Source of the DNA: Tigriopus japonicus
Lineage: Eukaryota; Arthropoda; Copepoda; Harpacticoida; Harpacticidae
NCBI GenBank assembly: GCA_010645155.1
Contig: CM021313.1
Location: 1,116,904-1,180,903 of the forward strand
Length of the DNA stretch: 64,000 nt
Direction: 5' to 3'
The position numbers and the translations under genes are program-made. A model generated the notes under the pieces. The model ran no database searches and was not told where the DNA came from. It saw only the letters and a list, made by a program, of their open reading frames with translations. The stretch's first letter is position 1. The number at the start of each line of letters is the position of its first letter. Of this stretch, positions 11,363-22,612 are shown piece after piece.

Positions 11363-12192
11363 GTAAGTTTGTTTCTCACACTCGAAAATTGTGGCAAACA
11401 ACTAAAGCTCAAAAAGCTCATTCAAACTCAACTTTAAGCCCATTCGAAGGCTTTACTCAAGGGTTACATAGACATCATTCTCCTTCCAAATGGGACGCAG
11501 AGAGCAATTTTGGGACTATATCTCTCAATTTGTATGCTAATTTGGATATGCGGACAACGAAAGTCATGCCATGAACGTAAGCCTTGCATGTGTATGGATC
11601 ACTTACAAAGCCGTTTAGTCGGTCCTAGTACTTGGTCCGCATTTATTTTTCCTTCGGCGTTTCCAAGGGCCCTCTTCGAAGTAGACCTCCCTCGGGAAAT
11701 GGCTACACTTTCAATTGCTATTTGCCAATTTCACCAAATGCAAGCCAGAAAAGAACTATAAGTGTCGCTTGTCCTTTTTTCTCCTAGAAATATAGAGGCT
11801 CTTATGATAAGATCTGAACCCAATAGGATTGTGTATATAATGTTGATGTGGGATAGTGACCGGATGAATCCAACAAAGCTTTTGTCTCATGTTAATTTTG
11901 CCGACTGAAGTGACCAGGGCCACCAAACTTGGGAATTTTTTTCTACCAGTTTTCTCATTAAGAGTGGTAGAAACTGACCGTTCCTACACTCGCATCAGCT
12001 TTAAGTCTCATTTCATAGCTTGGAATAGCTGATAAGCTAAAACATACTGTTACAACTGTAATAAATTCTCTCTGCTTCTTTTCTTATTTTGATTTTCCAT
12101 TCATTTTCCACATCATTCTGAACGGAACAAGCAATTTTCCCACATTTGCTTTAAAAAAAATTGTACTAAGGTTGAAGATTTTTGCAATTGCT

Positions 12193-12450
12193 AGGGCTCG
12201 GATAAAGTTGTTAAATGCTACTTGCGCCAAAAATCGCGGCTTTTGGTCATTTTAATCAAAATTAGCAACTTTTCGATTGTTTTCGGGACAAGTGGCACCT
12301 TTTGGGCTTTTTTTCCCTCGATCACTGAAATTCTGCGGAATTTTGCTCGAACTTTTAAATATGTACTTAACTCGTACTTTTCGGGACCTGTTCAAAGAAT
12401 CAATGTCTTTCTTTATTCTAGAATATTTCTAAAAGCTCTAGCACCCCCAA
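12193..12450. repeat. Degraded dispersed repeat, hAT-like end
   Basis: It begins TAGGGCTCGGATAAAGTTG. Similar starts occur at about 34387 (AAGGCTCGGATCAAGTTG) and, on the other strand, at about 60258 (TAGGGCTCGGAGTTGTTG). The shared head resembles a hAT terminus; its partner end was not found, so the boundary is approximate. Confidence 0.4.
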
Positions 12451-13068
12451 AGGCGCAAAGTGACCATACAAAAAGAGGTAGTAACAATTTTAATCTAAAA
12501 GGAATGAGAAATAAATAGGTGAATAAATAAATGTTTAAAAGTTCACAACATTAATACACTAGCGCAAGCACGCACATAGTCAAGGAGTAATGCGAATGAG
12601 GAAGGGTATTTAACTTCAAAGAGCCACCATCCATGATAAGTCGAGTGTTAAAAACATCCTTTACAACAAAAAAAAACCTGCAACTTTATGCCAAAAAACT
12701 CCAACTTCATCCCGGTCCCAGTGATTACGGTACATTGTAAAATGTAATTTACAACCATCTGGTGTCCCCTGGTCATGGCAAATCATGCAAAAAGGTAGTC
12801 TTTTTCGTACGGAGCAAAGAAGTTTGGTTCTAAGCTGCTTATAAAATTAGAGTCGTGTTAGAAATATCGACGTTTCTTTTTCAAATCTGACACGCCCTTG
12901 CCCTAGTTTAGAGAGAAAGGAATGACTCTGGAGAATCAAAAATGTAAAAATTAGAAAGCCTTTTAAAGCAAAAGGCCCTAACCATCGTAGCCTTGGTAGA
13001 GGTCATGATTAGAGTAAGATAGACTCAATGCTTACCAATGACCATAGGAAACCACTGTGAGCCAGTCC

Positions 13069-13226
13069 AGGGACCACTGTACGTCAGGACGAATTTCAAA
13101 AATACACACTGGGTCCGATCATTGTACTAAAATGTGAGGTTTGTGCAACAAATAAATTGTTCCGCTTAATTTTCATTGTACTAATCGGACCCAGTGTGTA
13201 TTTTGAAAGTCTTGAGCCATCCTTGG
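13069..13226 (+). mobile_element. MITE family A, copy 1
   Basis: A 158-bp element with an inner inverted pair: AATACACACTGGGTCCGAT on the left and its complement on the right, around an AT-rich loop. The outer parts CACTGTACGTCAGGACGAA and TTGAGCCATCCTTGG are shared with the copy at 58810-58975, which lies in the opposite orientation. It sits inside the PRXL2B-like intron. No coding capacity. Confidence 0.85.
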
Positions 13227-16200
13227 CCAGTCAGAAGTTGGGAAGTTCGTAAAGACATGCACATCATAAGGGTGCTTGGGGATACTGATAGGGGAAATCT
13301 AGAGTAGCTTGGTGGAGAAACCGGCTGAATTAAGAAGACGAAGAGGACGATGACTAGGAAGGTGAAGGCGAAAAAAGTTCAAATACTAAGTGTTTAGGTT
13401 GCCTAGGCGAGTCAAGGGTTACTTGGAGTAATGAAAGAGGACGATGTCGTTTGTTTGAGGCTTTTTTGGTTGACAACTGAGACCAGCCATCGAAAGTGAT
13501 TCAAGGTCAAATTGGATAATTCTTCCTTACAGTGATCATAAGCTAAGGGCCTTACTTGAGAACATGTTTAGTTTTATCCGTTTAGTTTCACTTTTCATTT
13601 TGAAAAATGTATTTTTGGTCTTTTTGATATACTGTAAATAATCTTCAGACAAGAGACTTTGAACCAAAGTGTTATCCTTTCTTCTTTTGGGGCATCTCCA
13701 AAACATCCCACCTCAAGAATAACATCCACATTTTTTCTGCTTGATATACAATCAATGTTTTGTTAATTCGATTGTTGGAACGATTATTTTGAGATAACCA
13801 AGTATATTTCGCCAGAAATATATATCCTTTTTGACATCTGTCACTCACTACAGCACATTTAACTTAGATCCCTTACACTTGGACTGACATCATTTGTCAA
13901 GGCAATACAAAATCTATTTCAAAGTCATCAAAAATGAATGCAAAATGATTTTCTTTTCTTACGGCAGGTTTCTGGTCTGAATTTGCAAGTTTATAATTCC
14001 CAAATATGGACTGCCATTACTTTAGTGGACTTTTTGTTACTTGATTCAAAAACCATTAAAGGGAAGAAAAAGTGCATATTTATGTAACTCAGAATCTATT
14101 TTTCGTTGGCCACAATTTTGCAAATGATGGCAAAATCCAAACGACTTTCTCCATTAGCTTGGTTTTAAACCAGGCTCTTGATACTATTTTGAGGCACCAA
14201 TACTAACCAAAATTAATTGTGCCAAGGTATCGCAATAGTTTTTGGTCTCTGATGACAAAGTTTTGGCTAGATCATTTTGGCGAACGCCATCTTTCTGCAT
14301 GTGTTAGTAGCAAAACAAAAGAATATGTGATTTTGCAGTTGTGGAACCGCCAAAGATTTGGAGATATTCCACATTGTCTGGTTTTTTGTTTACCATACCA
14401 AGCGATGCATCAAGCATGGAGAACGCCAAGCATTCTTTCAGTTTAGGTACATACTGTATAGTGTATAAACTCATCGAGTTTGGAAGCCGCAATGAAAAGT
14501 GAATTAGTTTGCCTCTCATTCCCAGATCATTACAATATAAATCACGTCGGGATTGTGGGAACAACATCAATACTGGTTGAACCAAAGAGCACACTACCTC
14601 TTTCTATCGGCTCTCATCACTATTCATCATGTTCAAGTGCTTTAGAAGAGAAGAGAACATTAATGAGATCCAATGAAGCTCTTGATGAGTTATTGGTTAT
14701 TTTTTAGGGCGGGTTTTTAGCTAGTGAAAATGCCAAGTTGATAATACATGATAAAATGAATAGAAATAGGGGAAAATGCCAATTGATAAAGGTGCAAGGA
14801 TAGCCATTTTTTGCAAGCATTTGGCTCCATCGGTTATTCATTTTCACAAATTGATTGGGATAAATTATACAAGCAACTGAGAAGCTCTTCTCAATTAGAG
14901 TTTTAATTGCAGAACTATTCCTGGTAAGTAAAACATGCAAAAACTGGAAATGTTCCATTTTGAAGCGATTTACTTGGAAACAATTTTTCATCAAATTCTT
15001 AAATCTCCAACAAACCATCACAGTCTGAATTTTTAACTTTTTGAATTCGAAATTTTGCTTCAGTGCACGTAAGAGTTTGAATGAGTGGAAATTTGGGGAT
15101 ATTGAAAAATTGAAGGGAGTGAATGAAAAGCTGACCAGAAAGAAGGTTCGAAAAACCAATCTTAAATTCAAAGTGAATACATATTCAGAATATTTTTTAA
15201 GTGGATCATCCAATGGGAGGGATTCCCATATCATATTAAGACCAATGGCATGGATTACGTTCGTTGAGGAGTATTGCAAAGTAATTTAGAAACAAAAAGA
15301 GGAATTGAAAACCTCTTTTTAAATAAATTAATTGCTTTCAGGTTTGTTTGCCCCAGGAGCAGGTCTCCTCTTGCCATATTTGCAAAGTCGGGCATTCCTG
15401 ATTCAAAAGTTTGGAAGAACTCTCTCAATTTCAGTGGTGAAATTTTAGATGATAGCGAAAAAAACTTTTCTTTCAAAAAATGTCAAGAATTGCCATTCAA
15501 ACTTCAATTTGTGCAGATGAGAAAGGAATTGTTGCAGTTACCAAGTTAAAATCTCCGTTTTATCTAACATTAACGCTCATCAGAAAAACGTCTTCCGAAC
15601 CTTTTCCCCGCGAAAATAAGCATGGTGAAATGTGACAAAAAGCTGAAAAAGACAAAATCAAATGTTGAATCAAAAAGATCCATCATCCATTGGATGCACT
15701 AATGTGTGGCTAAGTGAAGAATATACCATTGTATAATGTGTCCTTGTGCAAAACGTTAAACATTTAAAATGTTAAAAACATAAAAAAATAATGCAATGAT
15801 GATTTTCAAAATCTGGGAGTGTGGTCTCTTTTTCATAGTATACCAAATCTAACGTCACAATTAATCCCTCCCATAAACAAAAATGCTATACTTTCTCAAG
15901 AAAGACAATTTACTAATCAAGTAAATGTAACTTGGCAATACAAATTAACGCGTCTTGATCTTTTTTTAACTTCCCGATCGCCGTAATTTAAGAGGTTTCT
16001 TCGCTTCCAGTGATTTAAATCCGGCGTGATCCCTTGATTCAAGTGTGCTTGATTTACACCCTAAAACGAAAGTTATGTCGTAATCAGGGCCACCATGTCG
16101 TAATCACACTTTGAACCCAAAAACTACGGCAATGCGTGTGCCCCACAAAGTTTCTAGAATATTTTTGGATTAGGTAGGATGTAATTTTAAGACAAATAAG

Positions 16201-17144
16201 TCTGGCTTTAAGCTGTTGTAAAAAAATGTGAATAGCGGGAATCAAATCTTACTCGGTCTTGGAGAAAGGGGAGTGGTTTAGGCACACCTCCAAGCAAAAA
16301 TGACTGAGATATTTCTGTCCGCCATGATTCATGAGCTCATAGAATCTCATGCGTTCCTCAACAGTTAGACATGAGCATGGGCAAAGGAATGACAACTTAA
16401 AAATTGCAGATAAAATTTCACACTTAATACTTAATACTTCTCATAAAGTCCACACTTTCATCCCAAATGTCATTTCCAAGGATAGAGAGACAAATTGGAT
16501 GTAATTATTGGATGTACGGTCGTTCAAATCTATTCATACATATTGAAACTATTTTGGTTCAAAATTGCGACGAAACTTTCTTGTCAGGATGTACAAAGCA
16601 TTTCCGAGTCATGCAAACACAAAAAAATCCAATCTGCGCTCCATCAAAAACATACATTCTTGAGATGGAACACTTCAGTACAAGCTTTTATACTCCAATA
16701 TTGAGTGGTTTTGATCGATGGTGACATATCTGAACGACTCAAGATCAACAACACCCACTCACTTACATTTGGGAGCACAACGTAACGAGAAGTAGTCCAC
16801 GCACGCTGTTGGAAGTCTTATACAAATTTTGTCCTCGTTGTTGGTGAGTGATCCCATTTGTGCTAAGTTACCCGCTAGAATGCGCTCTCACGGCTTTTGT
16901 TCTTAAGCCACTTGCAAGATGATGCCACCCACAGTATTCATTTTATACTCGTCTTCAACACAGCCTTCTAAATGACTAGTGAGATGTTAAAAGAGCATTA
17001 AACATTCTAAGTTTTGTTGATCAGCTTGCAGGTCTGGCCATATTCAACAACCATTTCATTTCACAAATTAGTTCATGCTTTGGTAGAAGTTTCGTCAAGT
17101 AAATTTTGTTCATGATCATGGATCGAACCAAAAAGCACTGAAAA

Positions 17145-17556
17145 CTGGAGTGGGAGGCTAACGGTGAGAATTATGATTTCCAGAAGGATTAATTTCTTCT
17201 TCTGCAAACGAGACCTTGCTTGTATTCAGTAGACGACGTACTTCAATTTTCAGCTCAATCGAAGGGCGGAGTGAAAAGTTATGCCTTCTCAAACTTATGT
17301 ACTGAAGAGAGCATAGAATGAATGAATTCGCCCTTTTGTGGTAAAACGATTACCAGGAAAAGGGATCGTTCATTCCTTCTCGGTAAGATTTGCACTGAAC
17401 TTTGAGTGAGCATAACTCTTGACTCCGACGTTCGATTGAGCTGAAAATTGAAATACGTATTCTTGTCAACAAAGGTAAGGTCTCATTTGCAGAAAAAACG
17501 TAATTGAATCGTTCCTACTGGAAATCATGATTCCTCTTGCTAGCCTCCCAGTCCAG
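17145..17556. mobile_element. Foldback MITE family B, full copy with long arms
   Basis: Both ends read CTGGAGTGGGAGGCTA-like when turned to the same strand. The inverted arms are about 160-190 bp each, including TTTCAATTTTCAGCTCAATC on one side and its complement on the other. A possible short target duplication GAAA flanks it. A second copy is at 50505-50752 and an end fragment at 22540-22612. No open frame; it lies in the PRXL2B-like intron. Confidence 0.85.
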
Positions 17557-18212
17557 TGAAATTCAGGGGGTTCTTGATCGAACGCTACAGGTTCTAGACT
17601 TTCATGGTCTGCCAATGAAAACATAGGCTTCAGCAGCTGTTCCCGTGCCCTTCCAAAAATGTAAAAAAGGATCTAAACATTGAAACGAATTGTTCCAATG
17701 TGTTTTAAAATGCTGTTTTCAACTTTACTTGGGGTCAAAAGATATTTGAGACTTCATAGTAACAAAGTCTTTGTGCCGAATAGGTGCACTTGATGACTAC
17801 CTTAATCAAAATAGTTCAACCTTCACCATCTCAAAGGCCTTTTGATCAGATGCATTCTCTTTGGTGGTGAGTTTTGAGACATGCACAATAAACGCAAGTA
17901 GGGGATCAAATTGAATTGAAGCGACACTAATTTAATCCCATGCTGAACTCTTGCATTTTCACTTCTTTTGATCTACATATCAAAGCGTGTTTCTCTTTGC
18001 AAAATTTGTATCCTGAGGCCTCGATCACGGTCACTTTGTTCTTCCTGGCGTATCTAAAGCAAAAAGTTGTTAACATCCAACCATTGAGGAATGGACCTGG
18101 CCACAGCCAAGTCATGCCTTTCGAACAACTCAGAAAATATTAAAGCATTATTCCTCGCCTGATTTTCATATTGGTATTGATGTTGTATATCGGTATATCT
18201 TTTTTGACGCAG

Positions 18213-18509
18213 GATTGCCAAAGCTATCGCGACCTTGGCTTCCATCAGATGAGTGCTTTGGATCTCGTGCCTGGGTTATTGTCCCCTCAGGCCCTTTCGG
18301 CTGGCTTGAATGCCACACTTTCCGGTTTGGGCGGTAATATGTGGGGAAACGGAATGCAAAATGGTGGACTTCTAGTCGTGGAACGTGGAGGCAATAAAGT
18401 TCCTTTTTCTTTTCGTCAAAACCAACCGTCGGATCACCCGGATCGTAAAGCTATTTTAGATGCTCTCAACATTCCACAAGGGGAGCTTTCGGATGAGAGC
18501 TCTTCTTAA
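18213..18509 (+). CDS. PRXL2B: PRXL2B-like selenoprotein, exon 2 (C-terminal half)
   Basis: Encodes residues 103-200 and ends at TAA 18507-18509. The order DCQSYRDLGFHQMSALDLVP, SGLGGNMWGNGMQNGGLLVV, ERGGNKVPFSFRQ, SDHPDRKAILDALNI is the family's C-terminal half: a YxxLGF start, the G-N-xx-GxxxQ-GG-LLVV-GG core and the DH...IL-ALxI end. Splicing to exon 1 is in phase 0 and gives FIDAE-DCQSY, matching the family across the junction. The total of 200 residues is the usual PRXL2B length. The Ser/Glu-rich tail ELSDESSS is not conserved in the family as I know it. Confidence 0.93.
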   Translation, partial: DCQSYRDLGFHQMSALDLVPGLLSPQALSAGLNATLSGLGGNMWGNGMQNGGLLVVERGGNKVPFSFRQNQPSDHPDRKAILDALNIPQGELSDESSS

Positions 18510-18637
18510 CCCCATGCCAAGAAGAGCCCTAGATGGGATTCCCTACGTCGAATATAACCAACACGAACCACCAAGATTCTCGCCGTAAAATCCTTCTCTT
18601 TGAACGAATGGTTTACTGCAAAGAAGTTTTCTCGGTA

Positions 18638-18702
18638 CTCTTTATGAAAACAATGGAAGAAAAACTCGAAAGTTTCATTGTCGGATGATTCTGAACAAAG
18701 AG
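18638..18702 (+). promoter_or_regulatory. Candidate SECIS element in the 3' UTR
   Basis: The core begins ATGA (18644-18647). A non-Watson-Crick quartet can form: T18645-T18686, G18646-A18685, A18647-G18684, A18648-G18683. Above it, ACAATGGA (18650-18657) pairs with TTCATTGT (18674-18681) with one G-U. Unpaired adenines (18660-18663) start 12 nt after the quartet, where the conserved AA is expected. A small stem ACT/AGT (18664-18666 with 18671-18673) around CGAA gives a form 2 shape. Below, CTCTTT (18638-18643) can pair with AAAGAG (18697-18702), leaving an asymmetric loop. One A-C mismatch lies next to the quartet. It starts 135 nt after the stop codon. Confidence 0.72.
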
Positions 18703-18781
18703 ATTGCTTTTTTTGCATGTTTTTTTGCTACGTGACACTATTGTCCGCTCTTGGTTTCCAAAAATGTGGAATACATACAAA

Positions 18782-18787
18782 ATTAAA
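18782..18787 (+). promoter_or_regulatory. Possible polyadenylation signal ATTAAA
   Basis: A common variant of AATAAA, 273 nt after the PRXL2B-like stop and beyond the SECIS candidate, so the SECIS would lie within the mature mRNA. Cleavage position not determined. Confidence 0.45.
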
Positions 18788-20547
18788 CTTGACAGCTAAA
18801 TTATTCTACTTGGGTGTGAGCCTCTGGAACCCAAACAAGATTGAGATTGTACCATCATTATGGGGACCATTTGTATTCAAGATGGGCTTAGGGTTGAAGT
18901 GGCCACAACAAGGGACCTACCGTCACAGCAGATTTTCTCCATTATGTGGGTAAGCATTGCATATCTTCGAGCTTCTTCATTCCCCGCCTAAGGTCTGCTC
19001 TACGCAGCAATCGCTTGTTGTGTTGGCACTACTGGTGGACATAAACAACCATATATAGTACACTAAAATGTGTCCGTGGAAGTTGGTGCCACACAAGCAT
19101 ACACACCCACATGGGCCACAGAACACACGTCACCACAGATTCTTCGCACAAATGTCTTCGATGTCCCTGGAATGAGAAAGGACCCTTCACGGAACAGTCA
19201 CTAAGGTTAACCGGGTAAAAGGCCCCATCCTCGTGAGAGTGACCGACTCATCGTATACGAAACGTGAGCCTTGGTGTTATGGGAAAGGATGAAGATTCCC
19301 GTTCCTTTCTTCACTCTTTAAAGTTTTGGGGTTCCATTCGGTGCAAAAGTAGCGCCACCTAAAAATGGCTCCCAATCAAAAGGGAACAAGATGCCCATTC
19401 AGGTCGTCGGCTTGCATTGGGCCGCCTGATGAGGAAACAAATGGGTGCATTTTTTTCATTTCTCAGCGAGCAATCATCTTAATGGCCCCAAATCTCTCAT
19501 TTCAGTGGTCGTTGAAGTGAGTGGCACAATTGTTTTCCCAAGCGAAGATCCGTCCTAGGACAAAGAGAACAATTCTTCTTCAGTTCGTCCTCTTCTCGTG
19601 TGGAAAGAAGAGGTCCATCCATGTTTCTGGATCCCTGGAACCACCCAAGTGCAACCGGTCATAGCCCCCCCCCCCCGCTCCTCCGCCCCATCTTCCGATT
19701 TTAGAGAAAGGGTTGGTTGGTGTGAGAGAGAGGACATTATTTAACGGGAACAATATAACTGTCAGTCCCTATGATGTAGAAGCGCCCTGAACCCATAAAT
19801 TGTTTTCTGTGACATAGCCATGGCTCTCGCTCGATTTTAAAAGAGCGGCCTGAAAGGGTTTGTTATGTTCGTTCGTCTCCCTGTGCAGAGAATCAGGGCA
19901 CGAGTATGCACAAAATATCGTACTTTAACCTGAGTTATGGCCACTAAATCTGCTCTTAATGGTAAGGCTCATTTCAATATTGATTTTCAATCGTGCACGC
20001 AGAGTCTGGCGAGTCGGTCTCCACGGTTGGTTTGCCAAGGGTCTTTGCCGATGGTGGCATTAAAAATTGATGCAAAATACCAAGGGAAAGATAAACCGGT
20101 GGAATGGAGAGAGTTATCAAGCATTGTTTCCTTCTGAGGAAAATGACATGGTGGGAACAAAAGAGCTAACTCAATGATGTACAGTAGTATGTATGAACCA
20201 TGTTGGCTCTGCAAAGCATGGGGACCAAGGGAAAAGTCCTTGTTGGTGAAAATCCGTTCCAATTCCTACTTGTTTCTGTTGACAGAGAACACAGGAGGAA
20301 AAAGACCTCTGGTCTTCTCTGTTACACACTAGGTAGTCAAGCTCATCGCTCACCAGTCAAGCATCCCCCAGCGATTCCAGCTTTTATGAGAGGAACATGA
20401 TGAATAACTGAGCTGACTCTGTCACCATTAAATACAGTGTACAGTATAATATTGTTGTACGCAGTGTTGGTCTCGTACGACGGAACGACCGAGTGGAACA
20501 CTACATACTACTAGGTAAGCATGGAAGCCTTGGAGCGGAGAGTGAAT

Positions 20548-20562
20548 GACGACGACGACGAC

Positions 20563-20593
<31 letters not shown>

Positions 20594-20600
20594 GTGATGA
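20548..20600. repeat. (GAC)n(GAT)n compound microsatellite
   Basis: GAC units run directly into GAT units. It creates Ser-, Met- or Ile-rich chance frames that should not be annotated as genes. Confidence 0.95.
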
Positions 20601-22270
20601 AGCTTGTAATATTTGTTCTGAGAGGCCATGGAAAAGGTTCAACCAATAAAGAGCCGAGGTCTGCCTCACGGCGACGTAATCAACTCCAGATACAAATGCA
20701 GATACCAGACAATGACGAGCTCGTCTGTGACTCTGTGATGATCTCATTTTCTTTCGAAGCTCACAATTCTCGGAATGCAGATGAGTGAGGCTGTGGATAG
20801 GCACTTGTGTCACTTTATCATAAAAAAACTCTTCATTCCCAAAGAAGGTCGGTCCCTAGGGGTCATTTCATGATTCAATATATGAAAACTTCCTCTGGGT
20901 ATTGAGCTCTTCTTGAGGTTTATATCCAAACATATGGCAACAATGCCCTAAGAAGAAACCATGTCGTGTGTATTTTGAATGCAACGTGTTCTTGACATGT
21001 TCGTTCGGGCATGGATTGTCTCCCCGTGTATTTCTAATTGACATAAAGCCACGATTGATTTTGTTTCCAAGGCCTAGCTCTGTAAATCAAGGGCTTGGTT
21101 CCAATCAATGGAACCCACGGATGGCAAATATTGGTGTAAAACCCACTTTGGACACTTTGACAGAAGCACTTTAAACTCGAGCGTGGACTTTCCTCAACGT
21201 TCAACCAATCCTCCCACTAGTGCAGTTTTGAGCCGTTTCCTTCCAATAACATCACGGTCACCTCTTTGGCAAAAATCGGCCACATTCTCGTGAAATGAAC
21301 TTCTTGACGAGATTTTCGCAAAGAACCTGAAATTTGTTCGGGGAACTTACGTGAACGTGGTTTCATAGGCTTGCTGATGATTCTCCCACCCTTTGATAGT
21401 GGGCCGAGGTCATTTAATACGTGCCCTTTGAAGGGAATTTGCTTCTTGCCCGAGTGTCCTTATCATTTGTCAGTCGTTTCCTCGGTTTGGCACCGAAATT
21501 GAGTTGGCCTAGCCTTAGGTTGGACAAGCCTCAGGACATAAAGTTGTAATGAAAATATTTGGGCCGAGCCAAGGAAAGACGAGAGGTATATGAGAGGAAA
21601 ATCTTCTCCCTACGGCTTTTCATTCGGTCAGAGCTACCAAACTACTAAGGATTATTGGCGTGAAAATAGCAAGCGTGAATCCCAAATCCCGTGGGGGATG
21701 GCTTTTGGAGAAAATATCTAGCTAAGTGAGCTTTAATAATAAAACGCTTTTCTGATAAACAACTCCAGGGCCAGAGGTCAGTGCATCATCTAATGGCGGC
21801 AAAATAAATATTTGTCTTGCCCGTTTTCACAACAAGTTTTGAAAAGAGTTAACGCCGCGAAATGGGGGGAAGGAAGGGAAGAAAAGCAGGAAGAAGTGTA
21901 ATAGAGTACCACCTGGCAGAGGCACTTCCCTTCATCTGGTTGATTAGAAATAAGGTGGTTCTTTGGATCGTAACACATGAACTCAGTTCCAGCCTTATGG
22001 GAAAGTTGTGAGAGTGTGAGTGTAAGTAAGGCCGAATGCAAAACTTCCTCAGTTCGGAAATTCCTCTCCGTTGATTTCACACCAAGTTCAAATTCGAAAA
22101 AGATGATGTGCATAATCGACTGGCAGAATGGCACTTTGACATTAATTGCTTACCTATTCATACGAGTTTAGAAACATTTGCCAGTGGCTGAGGGCATTCG
22201 GAAGGAAAGTGGAAGCATGTGTAGAACTATGTCCTGCACTATATTCCAAATACCCTTAACAACTTACCTA

Positions 22271-22366
22271 GGAAGCCAGAGTGGCCACGTGTACTAGCGC
22301 GTTCTTAAAAGTGCCGAGTTTGCTCGTGCGTCCCCAGACGGTGTAGGTTCGAATCCTGTTGGGGAT
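22271..22366 (+). repeat. tRNA-derived SINE-like sequence
   Basis: It carries a perfect B box, GGTTCGAATCC (22346-22356), an A-box-like stretch in AGAGTGGCCACGTGTACTAG, and a variable-arm-like hairpin CGTC-CCCA-GACG typical of Leu/Ser tRNAs. The acceptor strands do not pair, so it is not a functional tRNA gene. It is best read as a tRNA-derived SINE head or tRNA pseudogene; the tail is not defined. Confidence 0.6.
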
Positions 22367-22539
22367 CGGATTGAAGCTATTGGGATAAATCCTAGTATCT
22401 TCTAAAGTCGATATGAACAGCGGAAAGTTCGTACTGAAGTTGGATAAGTGTATCTAAAGACCAATATCTTATTTTTGTAAATACATCTTGTGAATCAAAG
22501 CCTATGTTTTGAGTCAATATTTTACCATTAGAGTTGCCA

Positions 22540-22612
22540 TTTGCGAAAGGATGTAATTGATTTGATCCCACTGGAAATCATCATTTTCATCGTTAGCCTC
22601 CCACTCCAGGCT
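22540..22612 (+). mobile_element. Foldback MITE family B, end fragment
   Basis: The stretch from CTGGAAATCATCATT to GTTAGCCTCCCACTCCAG matches the right end of the 17145-17556 element and the 50505-50752 copy. Only the terminal 70 bp is recognisable. Confidence 0.75.

Larger units (their letters stand above)
11363..18212 (+). other. 6.85-kb intron of the PRXL2B-like gene
   Basis: The donor GAG|GTAAGTTTG at 11363 and the acceptor TTTTTTGACGCAG at 18212 flank it, with phase 0 on both sides. It holds a hAT-like repeat end (12193 onward), a MITE (13069-13226) and a 412-bp foldback element (17145-17556). A 191-codon minus frame at 14704-15279 has no recognisable domain. No alternative exon with a cysteine codon was spotted. 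Confidence 0.85.

Noticed and set aside
14704..15279. 191-codon minus-strand open frame in the PRXL2B-like intron
   Set aside because: Phe/Leu/Asn/Lys-rich as expected from AT-rich DNA; no domain, splice partner or start context; lies within the intron.
22271..22366. Functional tRNA gene
   Set aside because: The acceptor stem does not pair, so it is annotated as tRNA-derived.
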